NCBI RefSeq assembly: GCF_003437035.1 | Contig: NZ_QSRL01000001.1 | Coordinates: forward strand, 1-64,000 | Origin: Collinsella sp. TF08-11AT | GTDB taxonomy: Bacteria > Actinomycetota > Coriobacteriia > Coriobacteriales > Coriobacteriaceae | Direction of reading: 5' to 3' | DNA: 64,000 nt | Part shown: piece by piece, positions 15,138-27,774 of the stretch | Layout of the letters: every line of letters starts with the position of its first letter | How positions within the stretch are numbered: the stretch's first letter is position 1 | Notes under the pieces: model-generated | Database searches by the model: none | The model's input: the letters and a program-made list of their open reading frames with translations, nothing else | Told to the model about the DNA's origin: nothing | Made by a program: the position numbers and the translations under genes

Positions 15138-17465
15138 TTAAGCGGAAACTGCGGCGGAAGCGGTGTTGGTCTCGTCCTCGTCGGTCCAAGCGTGCTTAGG
15201 CATGGGACGGAAGATCTGGAAGAGCATCGCAACCAGCAGCACAATGGCTACAACCGTCCAAATACCAAACTGGCCAAGGACAAGCAGGTTGTAGAACTGG
15301 TTGATGAACAGGCCGATGACCCAAGCGAAGGCGCACTCGTAGCCGATGGCAATCGCGGTCCACTTGCCGGAGTCCATCTGATTGCGGATAGTGCCCATGG
15401 CGGCAAAGCACGGGGCGCACAGCAGGTTGAAAGCGCCGAAGGCAACGCAGGCGCCCATAGTCGGGAACATGCCGGCAAACGCGGTCCACAGGCTCGGGTC
15501 GGTCTCGGCGGCGTCAGCAACCGACAGCAGCGAGCCGGCGGTGGCGACAACGTTCTCCTTGGCGACGAGGCCAGAGACGGTCAGTGCGGTGGCCTGCCAG
15601 GTGCTAAAGCCGAGCGGGGCGAAGATCCAAGCGACCAGGTTGCCGAACATGGCAAGCACGGAGTAATCCATGAACTCCTCGGGGGTGCCCTCCATGGAAG
15701 GCAGGTAGCCAAAGGCGCCGTTGTAGCTACCAAAGTTGGAGAGGAACCAAACGACGACGGTGGACGCAAAGATGACCGTGCCGGCCTTCTTGATAAAGGC
15801 GAAGCAGCGCTCCCACACGTGCAGCGCCCAAGAGCGGATCGCCGGGAAGTGGTAGGCAGGAAGCTCCATAACAAACGGCGTCGGGCGGCCGGCGAAGAGC
15901 TTGGTCTTCTTGAGCATGAGGCCCGAGGCAATGACGGCAAAGACGCCCAGGAAGTAGAAGAGCGGGCTGATCCACGCAGCGGTGGTAGAAGAGTCGCCAA
16001 TGATGGAACCCATAAGCAGGGCGATGATCGGCAGCTTGGCGCCGCAAGGGATGAACGTGGTGGTCATGACCGTCATGCGGCGGTCCTTCTCGTTCTCGAT
16101 GGTCTTGGTAGCCATGACGCCGGGGACGCCGCAGCCCGAGGACACGAGCATGGGGATAAAGGACTTACCGGACAGGCCAAAGCGGCGGAACACGCGGTCC
16201 ATGATGAAGGCGACGCGGGCCATGTAACCGCAGTCCTCCAAGAAAGACAGCATCACAAAGAGCAGGAACATCTGCGGGACGAAGCCCATGATGGCGCCGA
16301 TGCCAGCCACGATGCCGTCGCAGACCAGCGAATCGACGAGGCCACCGTCCTCGGTACCGCCCGCCACGAGAGCGTCATGCACCGCGGTGGTGATACCCGG
16401 GACATAGGGGCCGTACTGTGCCGGGTCGACCGAGTCGGCGTTGTCGCCCGCAGCCTCAACAGCTGCGTCATAGGCGTCGCGACCCTGACCGAGCACGTAC
16501 CAACCGTCGGTGCCGAAGAGCTGGTCGTTGGTGAAGTCGGTCACCGTGCCGCCCAGGGTAGAAACGGCGATGTAGTACACGCAGAACATGATGACCACAA
16601 AGATCGGCAGGCCAAGGATACGGTTGGTAACCACACGGTCGATCTTCTCGGAGGTGCTCATCTTGGCCGGGGCCTTAGTGAGGCACTCGTCGATGATGTG
16701 CGCGATCACGCCATAGCGCTCGCCGGTGATGATGGACTCGGCGTCGTCGTCGCAATCCTGCTCGCACTGGGCGACCAGCTGCTCGACGCGAGCGGCCTTC
16801 TCCTTGGTGAGGTTGATGAGCTTGCAGGCGTCCGCGTCGCGCTCAAACAGCTTGACAGCGTAGTAGCGACGCTTGTTGGCGGGAACGCTCGCCGGCAGGT
16901 TGTTCTCGATGTGGTCCAGAACGTCCTCGATGGAGGAATCGAACTTGTGCTCCGGCACCTGGCCCTTGGAAGCAGCGGACTTCTTAACCTGCTCGAAAAG
17001 CTCCTTGATGCCCTTGTTCTTAAGGGCCGAGATCATCATGACCGGGCAGCCGAGCTTCTTGGACAGCTTGTCGGTGTCGATCTTGTCGCCGTTCTTCTCC
17101 ACGAGGTCGGCCATGTTGAGGGCGACGACCACGGGCAGGCCGGTCTCGATAACCTGAAGCGCCAGGTACAGGTTGCGCTCGAGGTTGGTGGCATCGACCA
17201 CCTGGACGACGACATCGGGCTCGCCGCTCATGAGGTAATCGCGCGAGCACTGCTCCTCGGGGCTGTAGGGGGAAAGCGAGTAGATGCCGGGGAGGTCCGT
17301 AATCGTGACGTTCTTGTCACTCAGGAGCTTGGCTTCCTTTTTCTCAACCGTGACGCCGGGCCAGTTGCCAACGTAGCCGTTGGCGCCGGTGATCAGGTTG
17401 AAAAGCGTGGTCTTGCCGCAGTTGGGGTTACCCGCCAGCGCGACATGGATCTGAGAATCCGCCAT
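15138..17465 (-). CDS. feoB: Ferrous iron transporter FeoB
   Basis: A 775-residue inner-membrane Fe(II) transporter. The N-terminal G domain has P-loop GNPNCGKTTLFN at about 12-23, DLPGIYSL (G3), and NMADL in place of NKxD (G4). A helical spacer follows, then the Nramp-unlike permease core with two Gate regions (SSGCGVPGVMATKTIENEKD and CAPCFAAMGTIRNQ). The C-terminal tail is short and charged, ending ASAAVSA. Length is normal. Two feoA genes precede it in the same direction; the 123-base gap to feoA suggests one operon. A palindrome upstream of the first feoA may be the iron-responsive site. Confidence 0.97.
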   Translation of the reverse strand: MADSQIHVALAGNPNCGKTTLFNLITGANGYVGNWPGVTVEKKEAKLLSDKNVTITDLPGIYSLSPYSPEEQCSRDYLMSGEPDVVVQVVDATNLERNLYLALQVIETGLPVVVALNMADLVEKNGDKIDTDKLSKKLGCPVMMISALKNKGIKELFEQVKKSAASKGQVPEHKFDSSIEDVLDHIENNLPASVPANKRRYYAVKLFERDADACKLINLTKEKAARVEQLVAQCEQDCDDDAESIITGERYGVIAHIIDECLTKAPAKMSTSEKIDRVVTNRILGLPIFVVIMFCVYYIAVSTLGGTVTDFTNDQLFGTDGWYVLGQGRDAYDAAVEAAGDNADSVDPAQYGPYVPGITTAVHDALVAGGTEDGGLVDSLVCDGIVAGIGAIMGFVPQMFLLFVMLSFLEDCGYMARVAFIMDRVFRRFGLSGKSFIPMLVSSGCGVPGVMATKTIENEKDRRMTVMTTTFIPCGAKLPIIALLMGSIIGDSSTTAAWISPLFYFLGVFAVIASGLMLKKTKLFAGRPTPFVMELPAYHFPAIRSWALHVWERCFAFIKKAGTVIFASTVVVWFLSNFGSYNGAFGYLPSMEGTPEEFMDYSVLAMFGNLVAWIFAPLGFSTWQATALTVSGLVAKENVVATAGSLLSVADAAETDPSLWTAFAGMFPTMGACVAFGAFNLLCAPCFAAMGTIRNQMDSGKWTAIAIGYECAFAWVIGLFINQFYNLLVLGQFGIWTVVAIVLLVAMLFQIFRPMPKHAWTDEDETNTASAAVSA

Positions 17466-17588
17466 TCAATCCTTCTTCCTTGTGTGCCCGCGCTGCTTTC
17501 TCCGCACGGGCTGGATAATGTGCTTCAACATTGCAAATTTAAGTTAGAAAAACATAACTTTATCTGCATAAATAGTTGCCGCGGGCCC

Positions 17589-17810
17589 TTACTGGACCTC
17601 GACGACGGCAGCCTCCTCCTTTCGGATGGAAAGCTCGTAGCCGCGCACGTTGATCTCGACCGGATCTCCGAGCGGTGCAACCTTAACGACCTTGAACGAA
17701 GTGCCCTTGATGAGGCCCAGGTCCATAAGGTGACGGCGAAGCGCGCCCTCGCCGTGAAGCTTGACGATGGTAGAGCTCTCGCCCACCTTAACGTCACCCA
17801 ACGTCTTCAT
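17589..17810 (-). CDS. feoA: FeoA family protein (second copy)
   Basis: A 73-residue SH3-like FeoA protein with LRRHLMDLGLIKGTSFKVVK and PVEINVRGYELSIRKEEA, the typical core. FeoA is a small cytoplasmic partner that modulates FeoB. It lies between the first feoA and feoB on the same strand, so it is an operon member. Confidence 0.93.
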   Translation of the reverse strand: MKTLGDVKVGESSTIVKLHGEGALRRHLMDLGLIKGTSFKVVKVAPLGDPVEINVRGYELSIRKEEAAVVEVQ

Positions 17811-17849
17811 ATTCTTTTCCCCCTTTCAGCTTTTATGAAATGCTGCGAA

Positions 17850-18092
17850 CTAACCGACGGTCATGATGTGCATGGCGACCTTGGTATCGATACCAAAGCG
17901 TGCGCCCAGCACGGTGACGATGATATTGGCGCCACTCGAACTCACCACGTGAACCTCACTGCCCTCGACAAAGCCGAGGTCCTTGAGATGGTGCTTCATA
18001 TCCTCATTGCCCTTTACGCGAGACACGCGCACGGTTTCGCCCGCTTTTACCATCGAAAGCGGCATAGCCGGCATCTGCGGTCCGCAAGACAT
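17850..18092 (-). CDS. feoA: FeoA family protein (first copy)
   Basis: An 80-residue FeoA-like SH3 protein (MKHHLKDLGFVEGSEVHVVS, FGIDTKVAMHIMTV). It differs from the second copy in having an N-terminal extension with CGPQMPAMPL. It is the first gene of the feoA-feoA-feoB operon; two different feoA genes before feoB is a common arrangement in Gram-positive anaerobes. Confidence 0.92.
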   Translation of the reverse strand: MSCGPQMPAMPLSMVKAGETVRVSRVKGNEDMKHHLKDLGFVEGSEVHVVSSSGANIIVTVLGARFGIDTKVAMHIMTVG

Positions 18093-18135
18093 GAGTGAGC
18101 TCCTAACGTCAGTTCGTCCTCAACATCGACGCAGC

Positions 18136-18189
18136 AAAAGTTAACCACGTCTATGTTCGCTATAGTAAACTAGCACGTGGTTAACTTTT
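18136..18189. promoter_or_regulatory. 15-bp inverted repeat in the feo promoter region
   Basis: AAAAGTTAACCACGT (18136-18150) is exactly complementary to 18175-18189, with a 24-base spacer containing a minus-strand TATAG box. It lies 44-97 bases upstream of the first feoA. It is a good candidate operator for an iron-responsive repressor such as a DtxR/IdeR- or Fur-type protein, though neither consensus is clearly matched. Confidence 0.5.
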
Positions 18190-18238
18190 TGGAAAGGGTC
18201 CCTATTCAGTTTTCGAAAAAGTTTCCCATATGAAACAG

Positions 18239-18269
18239 ATGTGACAAGGGGACAGCCCCTTTGTCACAT
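18239..18269 (-). terminator. Palindrome of the GGGGACAG family after the HPr-like gene
   Basis: ATGTGACAAGGGG pairs with CCCCTTTGTCACAT apart from one bulged base, with loop ACAG. It lies directly after the HPr-like stop and could act as a terminator, but no T-run follows. It resembles the palindrome at 6487-6519. Confidence 0.55.
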
Positions 18270-18277
18270 TGTTGCGT

Positions 18278-18526
18278 TTAGAGGGAGAGGTTTCTGATCG
18301 ACGTGACACATGAGGCCTCGTCTACGCCCGAAATGCGGAAGATGATGTCCTCGCCGCACTCGCCGTAGAGAGCCATGAGCCCCATTACATCGCGGCCGTC
18401 GGTATGGCGATCGCCGATGCTGACCGATACGTTGCTACGATGCTTGGCAATAATGTCATAGAGCAGCGCAACCGGGCGGGCATGTAATCCCAACGGATCT
18501 TTAATCGTCTTTGTAAACTCGACCAT
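18278..18526 (-). CDS. HPr family phosphocarrier-like protein with Asp46
   Basis: An 82-residue HPr fold protein. The start at 18526 is chosen for GGAGGGG upstream. LGLHARPVALL places the phosphorylatable His at position 15, as in canonical HPr. The regulatory Ser46 position is occupied by Asp in GRDVMGLMALYG, so HPr kinase could not phosphorylate it, and the charge mimics Ser-P. The C-terminal helix is short. No enzyme I or PTS gene is nearby. It may be a dedicated HPr paralogue rather than the general one. Confidence 0.85.
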   Translation of the reverse strand: MVEFTKTIKDPLGLHARPVALLYDIIAKHRSNVSVSIGDRHTDGRDVMGLMALYGECGEDIIFRISGVDEASCVTSIRNLSL

Positions 18527-18628
18527 GTCCCCTCCCACGGCATCGCATATTCGGCCGGTAAACCCAGCCACGTGGTAGTTATTGTAGCGTTAGATGCTTG
18601 TCGAGAGCTCCTCTGAACACCTCGTGGG

Positions 18629-18838
18629 CAAAAAGTGGCAAATATGAGTACTGTCACCAATTTAGTAGCAGCAAAATCGAGAGCAAAGTGCCTACTTTGA
18701 GCGATTCGAAGAGGTTGAAAGCCGTCAAACGCCCTTTAAAGGGGGTTAGATAAATTGATTTTGAGCCCATTTTCGCTCAGAACGGGCCGAAAAATATGAC
18801 ACCTCTTTTGCAACAGTACTCATATTTGGCATTTTTTG
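18629..18838. repeat. MITE-like inverted-repeat element 2
   Basis: About 210 bp bounded by terminal inverted repeats of 26 bp. CAAATATGAGTACTGT on the left is matched exactly on the right (18813-18828), and the outer ten bases differ by a few changes. The interior has no gene. It lies between the HPr-like gene and the permease terminator, and fills most of the 420-base gap there. Confidence 0.5.
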
Positions 18839-18872
18839 ACCACGGGATCCAAAACCATGTCCCAAAACACAA

Positions 18873-18900
18873 AAGGAGGGGCCTCGTAAGGCCCCTCCTT
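18873..18900 (-). terminator. Terminator of the amino-acid permease gene
   Basis: AAGGAGGGGCC pairs perfectly with GGCCCCTCCTT, 6-nt loop. The minus strand continues with TTGTGTTTT. Confidence 0.88.
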
Positions 18901-18947
18901 AGGAAAGGGAATCGATTTATTCCACAGCCGCAGATTAATCCTGGCCG

Positions 18948-20423
<1,476 letters not shown>

Positions 20424-20488
20424 TCATCCGTTATATCTCATCTAAAACCGTCCGGACTGCAAGCGCAATCGTGGACGGCGCACCTGCT

Positions 20489-20530
20489 AAGGGGAATGGG
20501 GAAAAGGGAGTCAACAAAGCCATCCCCCTT
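20489..20530 (-). terminator. Possible terminator of ebgAC
   Basis: AAGGGGAATGG (20489-20499) pairs with CCATCCCCCTT (20520-20530) with one mismatch and a 20-nt loop, 35 bases after ebgC. There is no clear T-run, so the call is weak. Confidence 0.35.
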
Positions 20531-20564
20531 AACGGCGCTAAGCAAACGCCCAAACGGACGAATA

Positions 20565-21020
20565 CTACTTGTTGGGGAAGGAATAACCTTCAACCGTCAC
20601 GTGCAGTACCACGACGCGGGAATCCGCGACATCGGCCACGACACGGTAGGCCTCGTCAATTTCGACGACGGCAACGCCGCCGGCGGGAATCGTCACGGTC
20701 TCCCCCATACCCTCAAAGCGCTCGCGATCGTCGATATCGCTGTAAGTGCGCGTGCAGGTAAGATCCGCCTTGGAAGCCACCTCGACGGTCAGGTCGCCGT
20801 CGAGCGGAGCGAGCACGGCATGGTAGCGACGGTGACCGACCAGATCGGCGGTAGCGGCCTCGCGGGCATAGACCCACCAGTACACCAACGAGTCGCCGAT
20901 GGAGTAAGCCACGTCGTGCTGCAGGTCGGCAACGCCATCGAGCGCCTGACCGGTGCGCATCCACTTCTTGACGGACTTCATCTGAGCGTCGAAATCGACG
21001 CGCGAGTTAAAGACATGCAT
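20565..21020 (-). CDS. ebgC: Beta-galactosidase subunit beta, EbgC-like (YhcH/YjgK family)
   Basis: A 151-residue cupin-like protein; EbgC of E. coli is the small subunit needed for full activity of the EbgA beta-galactosidase. It starts 3 bases after the ebgA stop, so the two are translationally coupled. The sequence has the family pattern LQHDVAYSIGDSLVYWWV and the late beta-sandwich EIDEAYRVV. Length equals that of the E. coli protein within a few residues. Confidence 0.9.
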   Translation of the reverse strand: MHVFNSRVDFDAQMKSVKKWMRTGQALDGVADLQHDVAYSIGDSLVYWWVYAREAATADLVGHRRYHAVLAPLDGDLTVEVASKADLTCTRTYSDIDDRERFEGMGETVTIPAGGVAVVEIDEAYRVVADVADSRVVVLHVTVEGYSFPNK

Positions 21021-21023
21021 GAC

Positions 21024-24047
<3,024 letters not shown>

Positions 24048-24064
24048 TCATCGTAGTGATTCTT

Positions 24065-24080
24065 GTGCAACCGGTTGTCC
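24065..24080. promoter_or_regulatory. LacI-type operator 1 of the ebg locus
   Basis: GTGCAACCGGTTGTCC, with the 10-bp perfect palindrome CAACCGGTTG at 24068-24077. It is the closest of three copies to the ebgA start (33 bases). Confidence 0.85.
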
Positions 24081-24106
24081 TTATCTTACGGGCGATGCCA
24101 AACCCT

Positions 24107-24122
24107 GTGCAACCGGTTGTCC
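24107..24122. promoter_or_regulatory. LacI-type operator 2 of the ebg locus
   Basis: The same GTGCAACCGGTTGTCC sequence, palindrome core at 24110-24119. Its centre is 42 bases from operator 1, about four helical turns, so both face the same side of the DNA. Confidence 0.85.
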
Positions 24123-24151
24123 GCTGAACGGTCGATTCTGCCGGATTAACG

Positions 24152-24171
24152 GTGCAACCGGTTGTACAACC
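24152..24171. promoter_or_regulatory. LacI-type operator 3 of the ebg locus
   Basis: TGCAACCGGTTGTACAACC, core at 24155-24164, 45 bases from operator 2. It overlaps a second palindrome, GGTTGTACAACC (24160-24171), so it may hold two overlapping sites. The rest of the gap to the lacI start holds a likely plus-strand -10 box (TATAGT near 24351). Confidence 0.8.
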
Positions 24172-24408
24172 GCCTCACTTATGTCACCCTGAGTATCGAA
24201 ACTCAGCGCAAAACATCGTTCTTAAGCTCGTAGGCAACCGCCACGCCCGCTGATATCTCACCCACACGAGACGTATTCGATTGCGGCTTGGTTGCAAAAC
24301 GACACCTGTCACCGGATATCATGAACGCTGTTCAGGTGCACTATAGTAAGCTGTATCCGCACCAGCCCGTATCAGTGACAACATCGACCGCATTTTCCAG
24401 GAGACGCC

Positions 24409-25425
24409 ATGACCCAGCCAGTTCGCACCGCACCTACGCTTGCCGAGGTTGCCGCAGCTGCCGGCGTGTCGCGCTCCACGGCATCGCGCGCCCTCAACGA
24501 TTCGCCCCGCATTAGCGAGGAAACCAAAAAGCGCGTCCGTGCGGCGGCCAAGAAAGTCAATTTTGTCCCCAACGCTCGCGGCCGAGCGCTCGCTGTCGGG
24601 CGCACGGAAATCATCGCCGTGCTCGTGACCGAGCCCCTGAGTGAGCTCTTCAGCGACCCCACCTATAGCGAATTTTTGAGCGGCATTACCGAGGAACTGT
24701 CGGAGTCGTCCTATCTGCCCGTTATCTTGCAGGCGTCTTCTACGCATGAGCGCAACCGCGCACGCGAGCACTTTGAGCGCCGCTCGTTCGACGCCGTGAT
24801 CGACGTCTCCCCTTACAAGGGCAGCGAGCTGCTCGAGGTGCTGCGCGAGCTGGGCGTACCCACCGTGTTGTGCGGCCAGCTCGAGGGCCACCCCTATCGC
24901 GATGTGTTCTCGACAGTCTACTCTGACGACGAAGAGGGTGGACGCTTTGCGGCACTCGCTATGAAAGATCGCGGGCGCAAAGATATCGTCGCCGTGTTGG
25001 GACCGCAAGACAACCCCGCTGTTGTCGACCGCCTGCGCGGCTACCGCACCGTCCTGGGCGAAGACCTCCCAGGCGCAAACGTTATCTATACCGGCTGGAA
25101 CAGCGGAGACGGCTATCAGGCCATGCACCAGATCCTCGCGCGCGAGATTGCTTTCGATGGCGTGCTCTGCGGATCGGACCGTATCGCGGCTGGCGTCGTC
25201 ACCGCACTCAACGAGGCAGGCCTATCCGTTCCGGCAGACGTTTCTGTCGTCGGCTTCGACGATCACGAGATTGCGGCGCGCTGCGTCCCCGCACTCACGA
25301 CCGTCCGCCAGCCCCTGCGCGAAGAAGGCCACATGGCCGCCAACATTGCGCTCGACATGATCAAGGGCGCCGAGCCCACCACCTCCGTGATGCACATGCA
25401 GCTCGTTCAGAGAGACTCGCTGTAG
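24409..25425 (+). CDS. LacI family regulator, likely repressor of ebgAC
   Basis: A 338-residue LacI/GalR protein. HTH: PTLAEVAAAAGVSRSTASRA, hinge helix NARGRALAVGRTE, then a periplasmic-binding-like effector domain with VVGFDDHEIAARCVPALTTVRQP near the C-terminus. It is divergent from ebgA, and the shared region carries three identical CAACCGGTTG operators. That combination makes it the probable local repressor, responding to a galactoside. Its stop is followed 5 bases later by a 62-nt tandem hairpin array. Confidence 0.92.
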   Translation: MTQPVRTAPTLAEVAAAAGVSRSTASRALNDSPRISEETKKRVRAAAKKVNFVPNARGRALAVGRTEIIAVLVTEPLSELFSDPTYSEFLSGITEELSESSYLPVILQASSTHERNRAREHFERRSFDAVIDVSPYKGSELLEVLRELGVPTVLCGQLEGHPYRDVFSTVYSDDEEGGRFAALAMKDRGRKDIVAVLGPQDNPAVVDRLRGYRTVLGEDLPGANVIYTGWNSGDGYQAMHQILAREIAFDGVLCGSDRIAAGVVTALNEAGLSVPADVSVVGFDDHEIAARCVPALTTVRQPLREEGHMAANIALDMIKGAEPTTSVMHMQLVQRDSL

Positions 25426-25429
25426 GAAA

Positions 25430-25645
25430 CTGGGCCGGGCTTTTCGCCAGACAGTTGTTGCGGAAAGCCTGCCCCGTTTTGAGCGCTCATTCTGGGGCAC
25501 AGTTTCCGTTAGACCGCTCAAGCGGAAGCTGTGTCCCATTATTTTGCCGAATTCTGGGTCGCGCTTTCCCAGAGGACCCCCTTTGGGAAAGCGCGACCCG
25601 TTCTGGACGCAGATTCCGGGACGCACTTTCCGCGACGCCCGGTCA
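25430..25645. repeat. 62-nt tandem repeat array of hairpins
   Basis: Three full units of exactly 62 nt (25430-25491, 25492-25553, 25554-25615) and a truncated fourth start with C(T/C)GGG. Each full unit folds into a hairpin. In unit 3, GGGTCGCGCTTTCCCA pairs perfectly with TGGGAAAGCGCGACCC. In unit 2, TGGGGCACAGTTTCCG pairs with CGGAAGCTGTGTCCCA through two wobble pairs. In unit 1 the stem is shorter and less regular. The stems differ in sequence but keep pairing. The array fills the gap between the LacI gene and the aspS terminator. Confidence 0.75.
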
Positions 25646-25676
25646 TCCCATGCCCTCACAACCTCGGCGCATAAAA

Positions 25677-25707
25677 AACGAGGGAAGGAGCGCGTCCTTC
25701 CCTCGTT
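25677..25707 (-). terminator. Terminator of aspS
   Basis: AACGAGGGAAGGA pairs perfectly with TCCTTCCCTCGTT, 5-nt loop. The minus strand continues with TTTTATGC. It is 24 bases after the aspS stop. Confidence 0.9.
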
Positions 25708-25730
25708 GCAAGCAATATGTAGCCGCTCGC

Positions 25731-27518
25731 CTACATCAAGCGCAGGCTGACATCCTTGAGCTGGGCGCCAGAAACGGCACTCGGAGCGCCCGACATGAGG
25801 TCGGAGCCGCTGGCAGTCTTGGGGAACGCCATGACGTCGCGGATGGAGTCGGAACCGGTGAGCAGCATGCACACGCGGTCCAGACCCAGAGCGAAACCGC
25901 CCATCGGGGGCGCACCAAACTTGAGGGCCTCCATGAGGAAGCCAAACTGCGACTCGGCGCGCTCCTCGGTAAAGCCCAGGAGCTTGAGCATGGACATCTG
26001 CATCTCGGCGTTGTGAATACGCATACCGCCGCCGCCGGCCTCAAAGCCGTCCATGACAAAGTCGTAGGTGCAGGAACCGGCTGCCAGCGGGTCGGCCTCG
26101 ATCTTGGCGATGTCGGTCTCGGTCGGCAGGGTAAAGGGCTGGTGCTCGGCAGCATAGGCCTTGCGATCCTCGTCCCAGTGGAACAGCGGGAAGTTGACGA
26201 CCCACAAGAAGTCGTGACCCTCGCGCTTGATCTCGAGCGCATTAGCCATGTGGGAACGCATGCCGCCCAGGATCTCGTCAGAGAGCAGGCGCGGACCGGC
26301 GGCGAACATCACAAGGTCGCCGGGCTCGACGTTCATGCGCTCACGCAGAGCCGCCATCTCCTCGTCCGAGAAGAACTTGACGATGGGGCTGTTGATGGAG
26401 CCATCCTCGCGGAAAGCGATCCAGGCCAGGCCCTTGGCGCCAAACGTGGAGGCCACGCCGGCGAGCTTATCGATCTTGGCACGTGCCCAGGCACCGGCGC
26501 CCTTGGCGTTGATGGCCTTGACGACGGAGCCCTCCTCGTTCGCGGCGGTCGCAAAGACCTTGAACTTGGAGTTGGCAAAGATGTCGGTCAGGTCGACCAG
26601 GTGCATGCCGTAGCGAGTATCGGGCTTGTCGGAGCCATAGGTGTCCATGGCCTCCCAATAGTCCATGCGACGCAGCGGCGTGGGCATCTCGACACCCATG
26701 CGGCCGAAGGCGTCGGCCAGGACCTCTTCGAGCGCGCTCATGACATCGTTCTGGTCCACGAAGGACATCTCGATATCGACCTGGGTGAACTCGGGCTGAC
26801 GGTCGGCACGCAGGTCCTCGTCGCGGAAGCACTTGGCAACCTGGTAGTAGCGCTCGACGCCACCGACCATGAGCAGCTGCTTCAGAAGCTGCGGGGACTG
26901 CGGCAGGGCGTAGAAGTTGCCCGGCTGGATACGGCTGGGGACGATGAAGTCGCGGGCGCCCTCGGGCGTGGACTTGAACAGGGAGGGCGTCTCGACCTCC
27001 ATGAACTCACGGTTGTGCAGCGCCTCGCGAATGGCAAAGGTAAAGTCGGAGCGCAGCTTGAGGTTGGCCATCATCTCGGGACGACGGAGGTCCAGATAGC
27101 GATAGCGCAGGCGGGTGTCCTCGCTGGTCTCGATGCCGTCCTCGATCTGGAACGGCGGGGTGACGGAAGTGTTGAGCACCTCGGCATGATCGGTCAGGAC
27201 CTCGATCTCGCCGGTCGCGAGCTTGGTGTTGGTGGTCTCCTCGCCACGGGCGCGCACGACGCCGTGAATCTTGATGGGCCACTCGGGACGCATGGTCTCG
27301 GCGATCTTAAAGGCATCGCCGTCGGAATGCTCGGGGTCGAAGGTGAGCTGCGTGATGCCCTCGCGATCGCGAAGGTCGCAGAAGATAAGGCCGCCGTGGT
27401 CGCGGCGACGGCTCACCCAACCGGTGAGGGTGACTTCTTCGCCCACGTTCTCGAAGCGAAGCTCGCCGCAGGTACGGGTGTGCATGGAATGCTCGTCAAT
27501 GGGACGGGTCTGGCTCAT
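25731..27518 (-). CDS. aspS: Aspartate--tRNA ligase
   Basis: A 595-residue class IIb synthetase that charges tRNA with aspartate. N-terminal OB-fold anticodon-binding domain (TLTGWVSRRRDHGGLIFCDLRD), class II motif 2 region (YYQVAKCFRDEDLRADRQPEFTQ without the flanks), a bacterial GAD insertion domain at about 290-420, and motif 3 with GGFALGLDRVCMLL. Length is typical of bacterial AspRS. Whether it also charges tRNA-Asn is not decidable here. GGAGGATC precedes the start. It is divergent from serB. Confidence 0.97.
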   Translation of the reverse strand: MSQTRPIDEHSMHTRTCGELRFENVGEEVTLTGWVSRRRDHGGLIFCDLRDREGITQLTFDPEHSDGDAFKIAETMRPEWPIKIHGVVRARGEETTNTKLATGEIEVLTDHAEVLNTSVTPPFQIEDGIETSEDTRLRYRYLDLRRPEMMANLKLRSDFTFAIREALHNREFMEVETPSLFKSTPEGARDFIVPSRIQPGNFYALPQSPQLLKQLLMVGGVERYYQVAKCFRDEDLRADRQPEFTQVDIEMSFVDQNDVMSALEEVLADAFGRMGVEMPTPLRRMDYWEAMDTYGSDKPDTRYGMHLVDLTDIFANSKFKVFATAANEEGSVVKAINAKGAGAWARAKIDKLAGVASTFGAKGLAWIAFREDGSINSPIVKFFSDEEMAALRERMNVEPGDLVMFAAGPRLLSDEILGGMRSHMANALEIKREGHDFLWVVNFPLFHWDEDRKAYAAEHQPFTLPTETDIAKIEADPLAAGSCTYDFVMDGFEAGGGGMRIHNAEMQMSMLKLLGFTEERAESQFGFLMEALKFGAPPMGGFALGLDRVCMLLTGSDSIRDVMAFPKTASGSDLMSGAPSAVSGAQLKDVSLRLM

Positions 27519-27545
27519 ACCAGTGATCCTCCTTTATGGATCTGT

Positions 27546-27570
27546 GCCGCCCCGTGTCGTTCCGGGCGGC
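27546..27570 (-). other. Hairpin in the aspS leader
   Basis: GCCGCCC pairs with GGGCGGC within the untranslated region just upstream of aspS. No T-box sequence is recognisable, so I only note a possible leader structure. Confidence 0.25.
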
Positions 27571-27774
27571 GTCGTACAGATTTGCCCGGCCTGCGTAAAC
27601 CGCGCAGCCAGACATGGCGTTCTATCTTATCGCACCTGTGTCGATGTGCCGCGGAAAAGTAGCTCCTGCCCAAAGACTTGACGGAGACGAAACAATTGGC
27701 GCACCGCAGTCGTCGCCGAGGCACGCCGCGTGCGACAATGTGCCCCAATACAACCGCGCTCGGAAAGGCCCAAC

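Noticed and set aside
15087..18098. 1003-codon plus-strand open frame antisense to the feo operon
   Set aside because: Shadow of high-GC minus-strand genes; the translation is low-complexity (His/Gly/Arg-rich) and the FeoA/FeoB frames are unambiguous.
25430..25645. CRISPR array
   Set aside because: The 62-nt units are palindromic along their whole length and differ from each other; there are no constant repeats with unique spacers and no cas genes.
27519..27660. T-box leader upstream of aspS
   Set aside because: No T-box consensus bulge or specifier loop could be recognised; only a short GC hairpin.
25455..27662. 735-codon plus-strand open frame antisense to aspS
   Set aside because: Starts inside the 62-nt hairpin array and runs opposite a clear synthetase gene.
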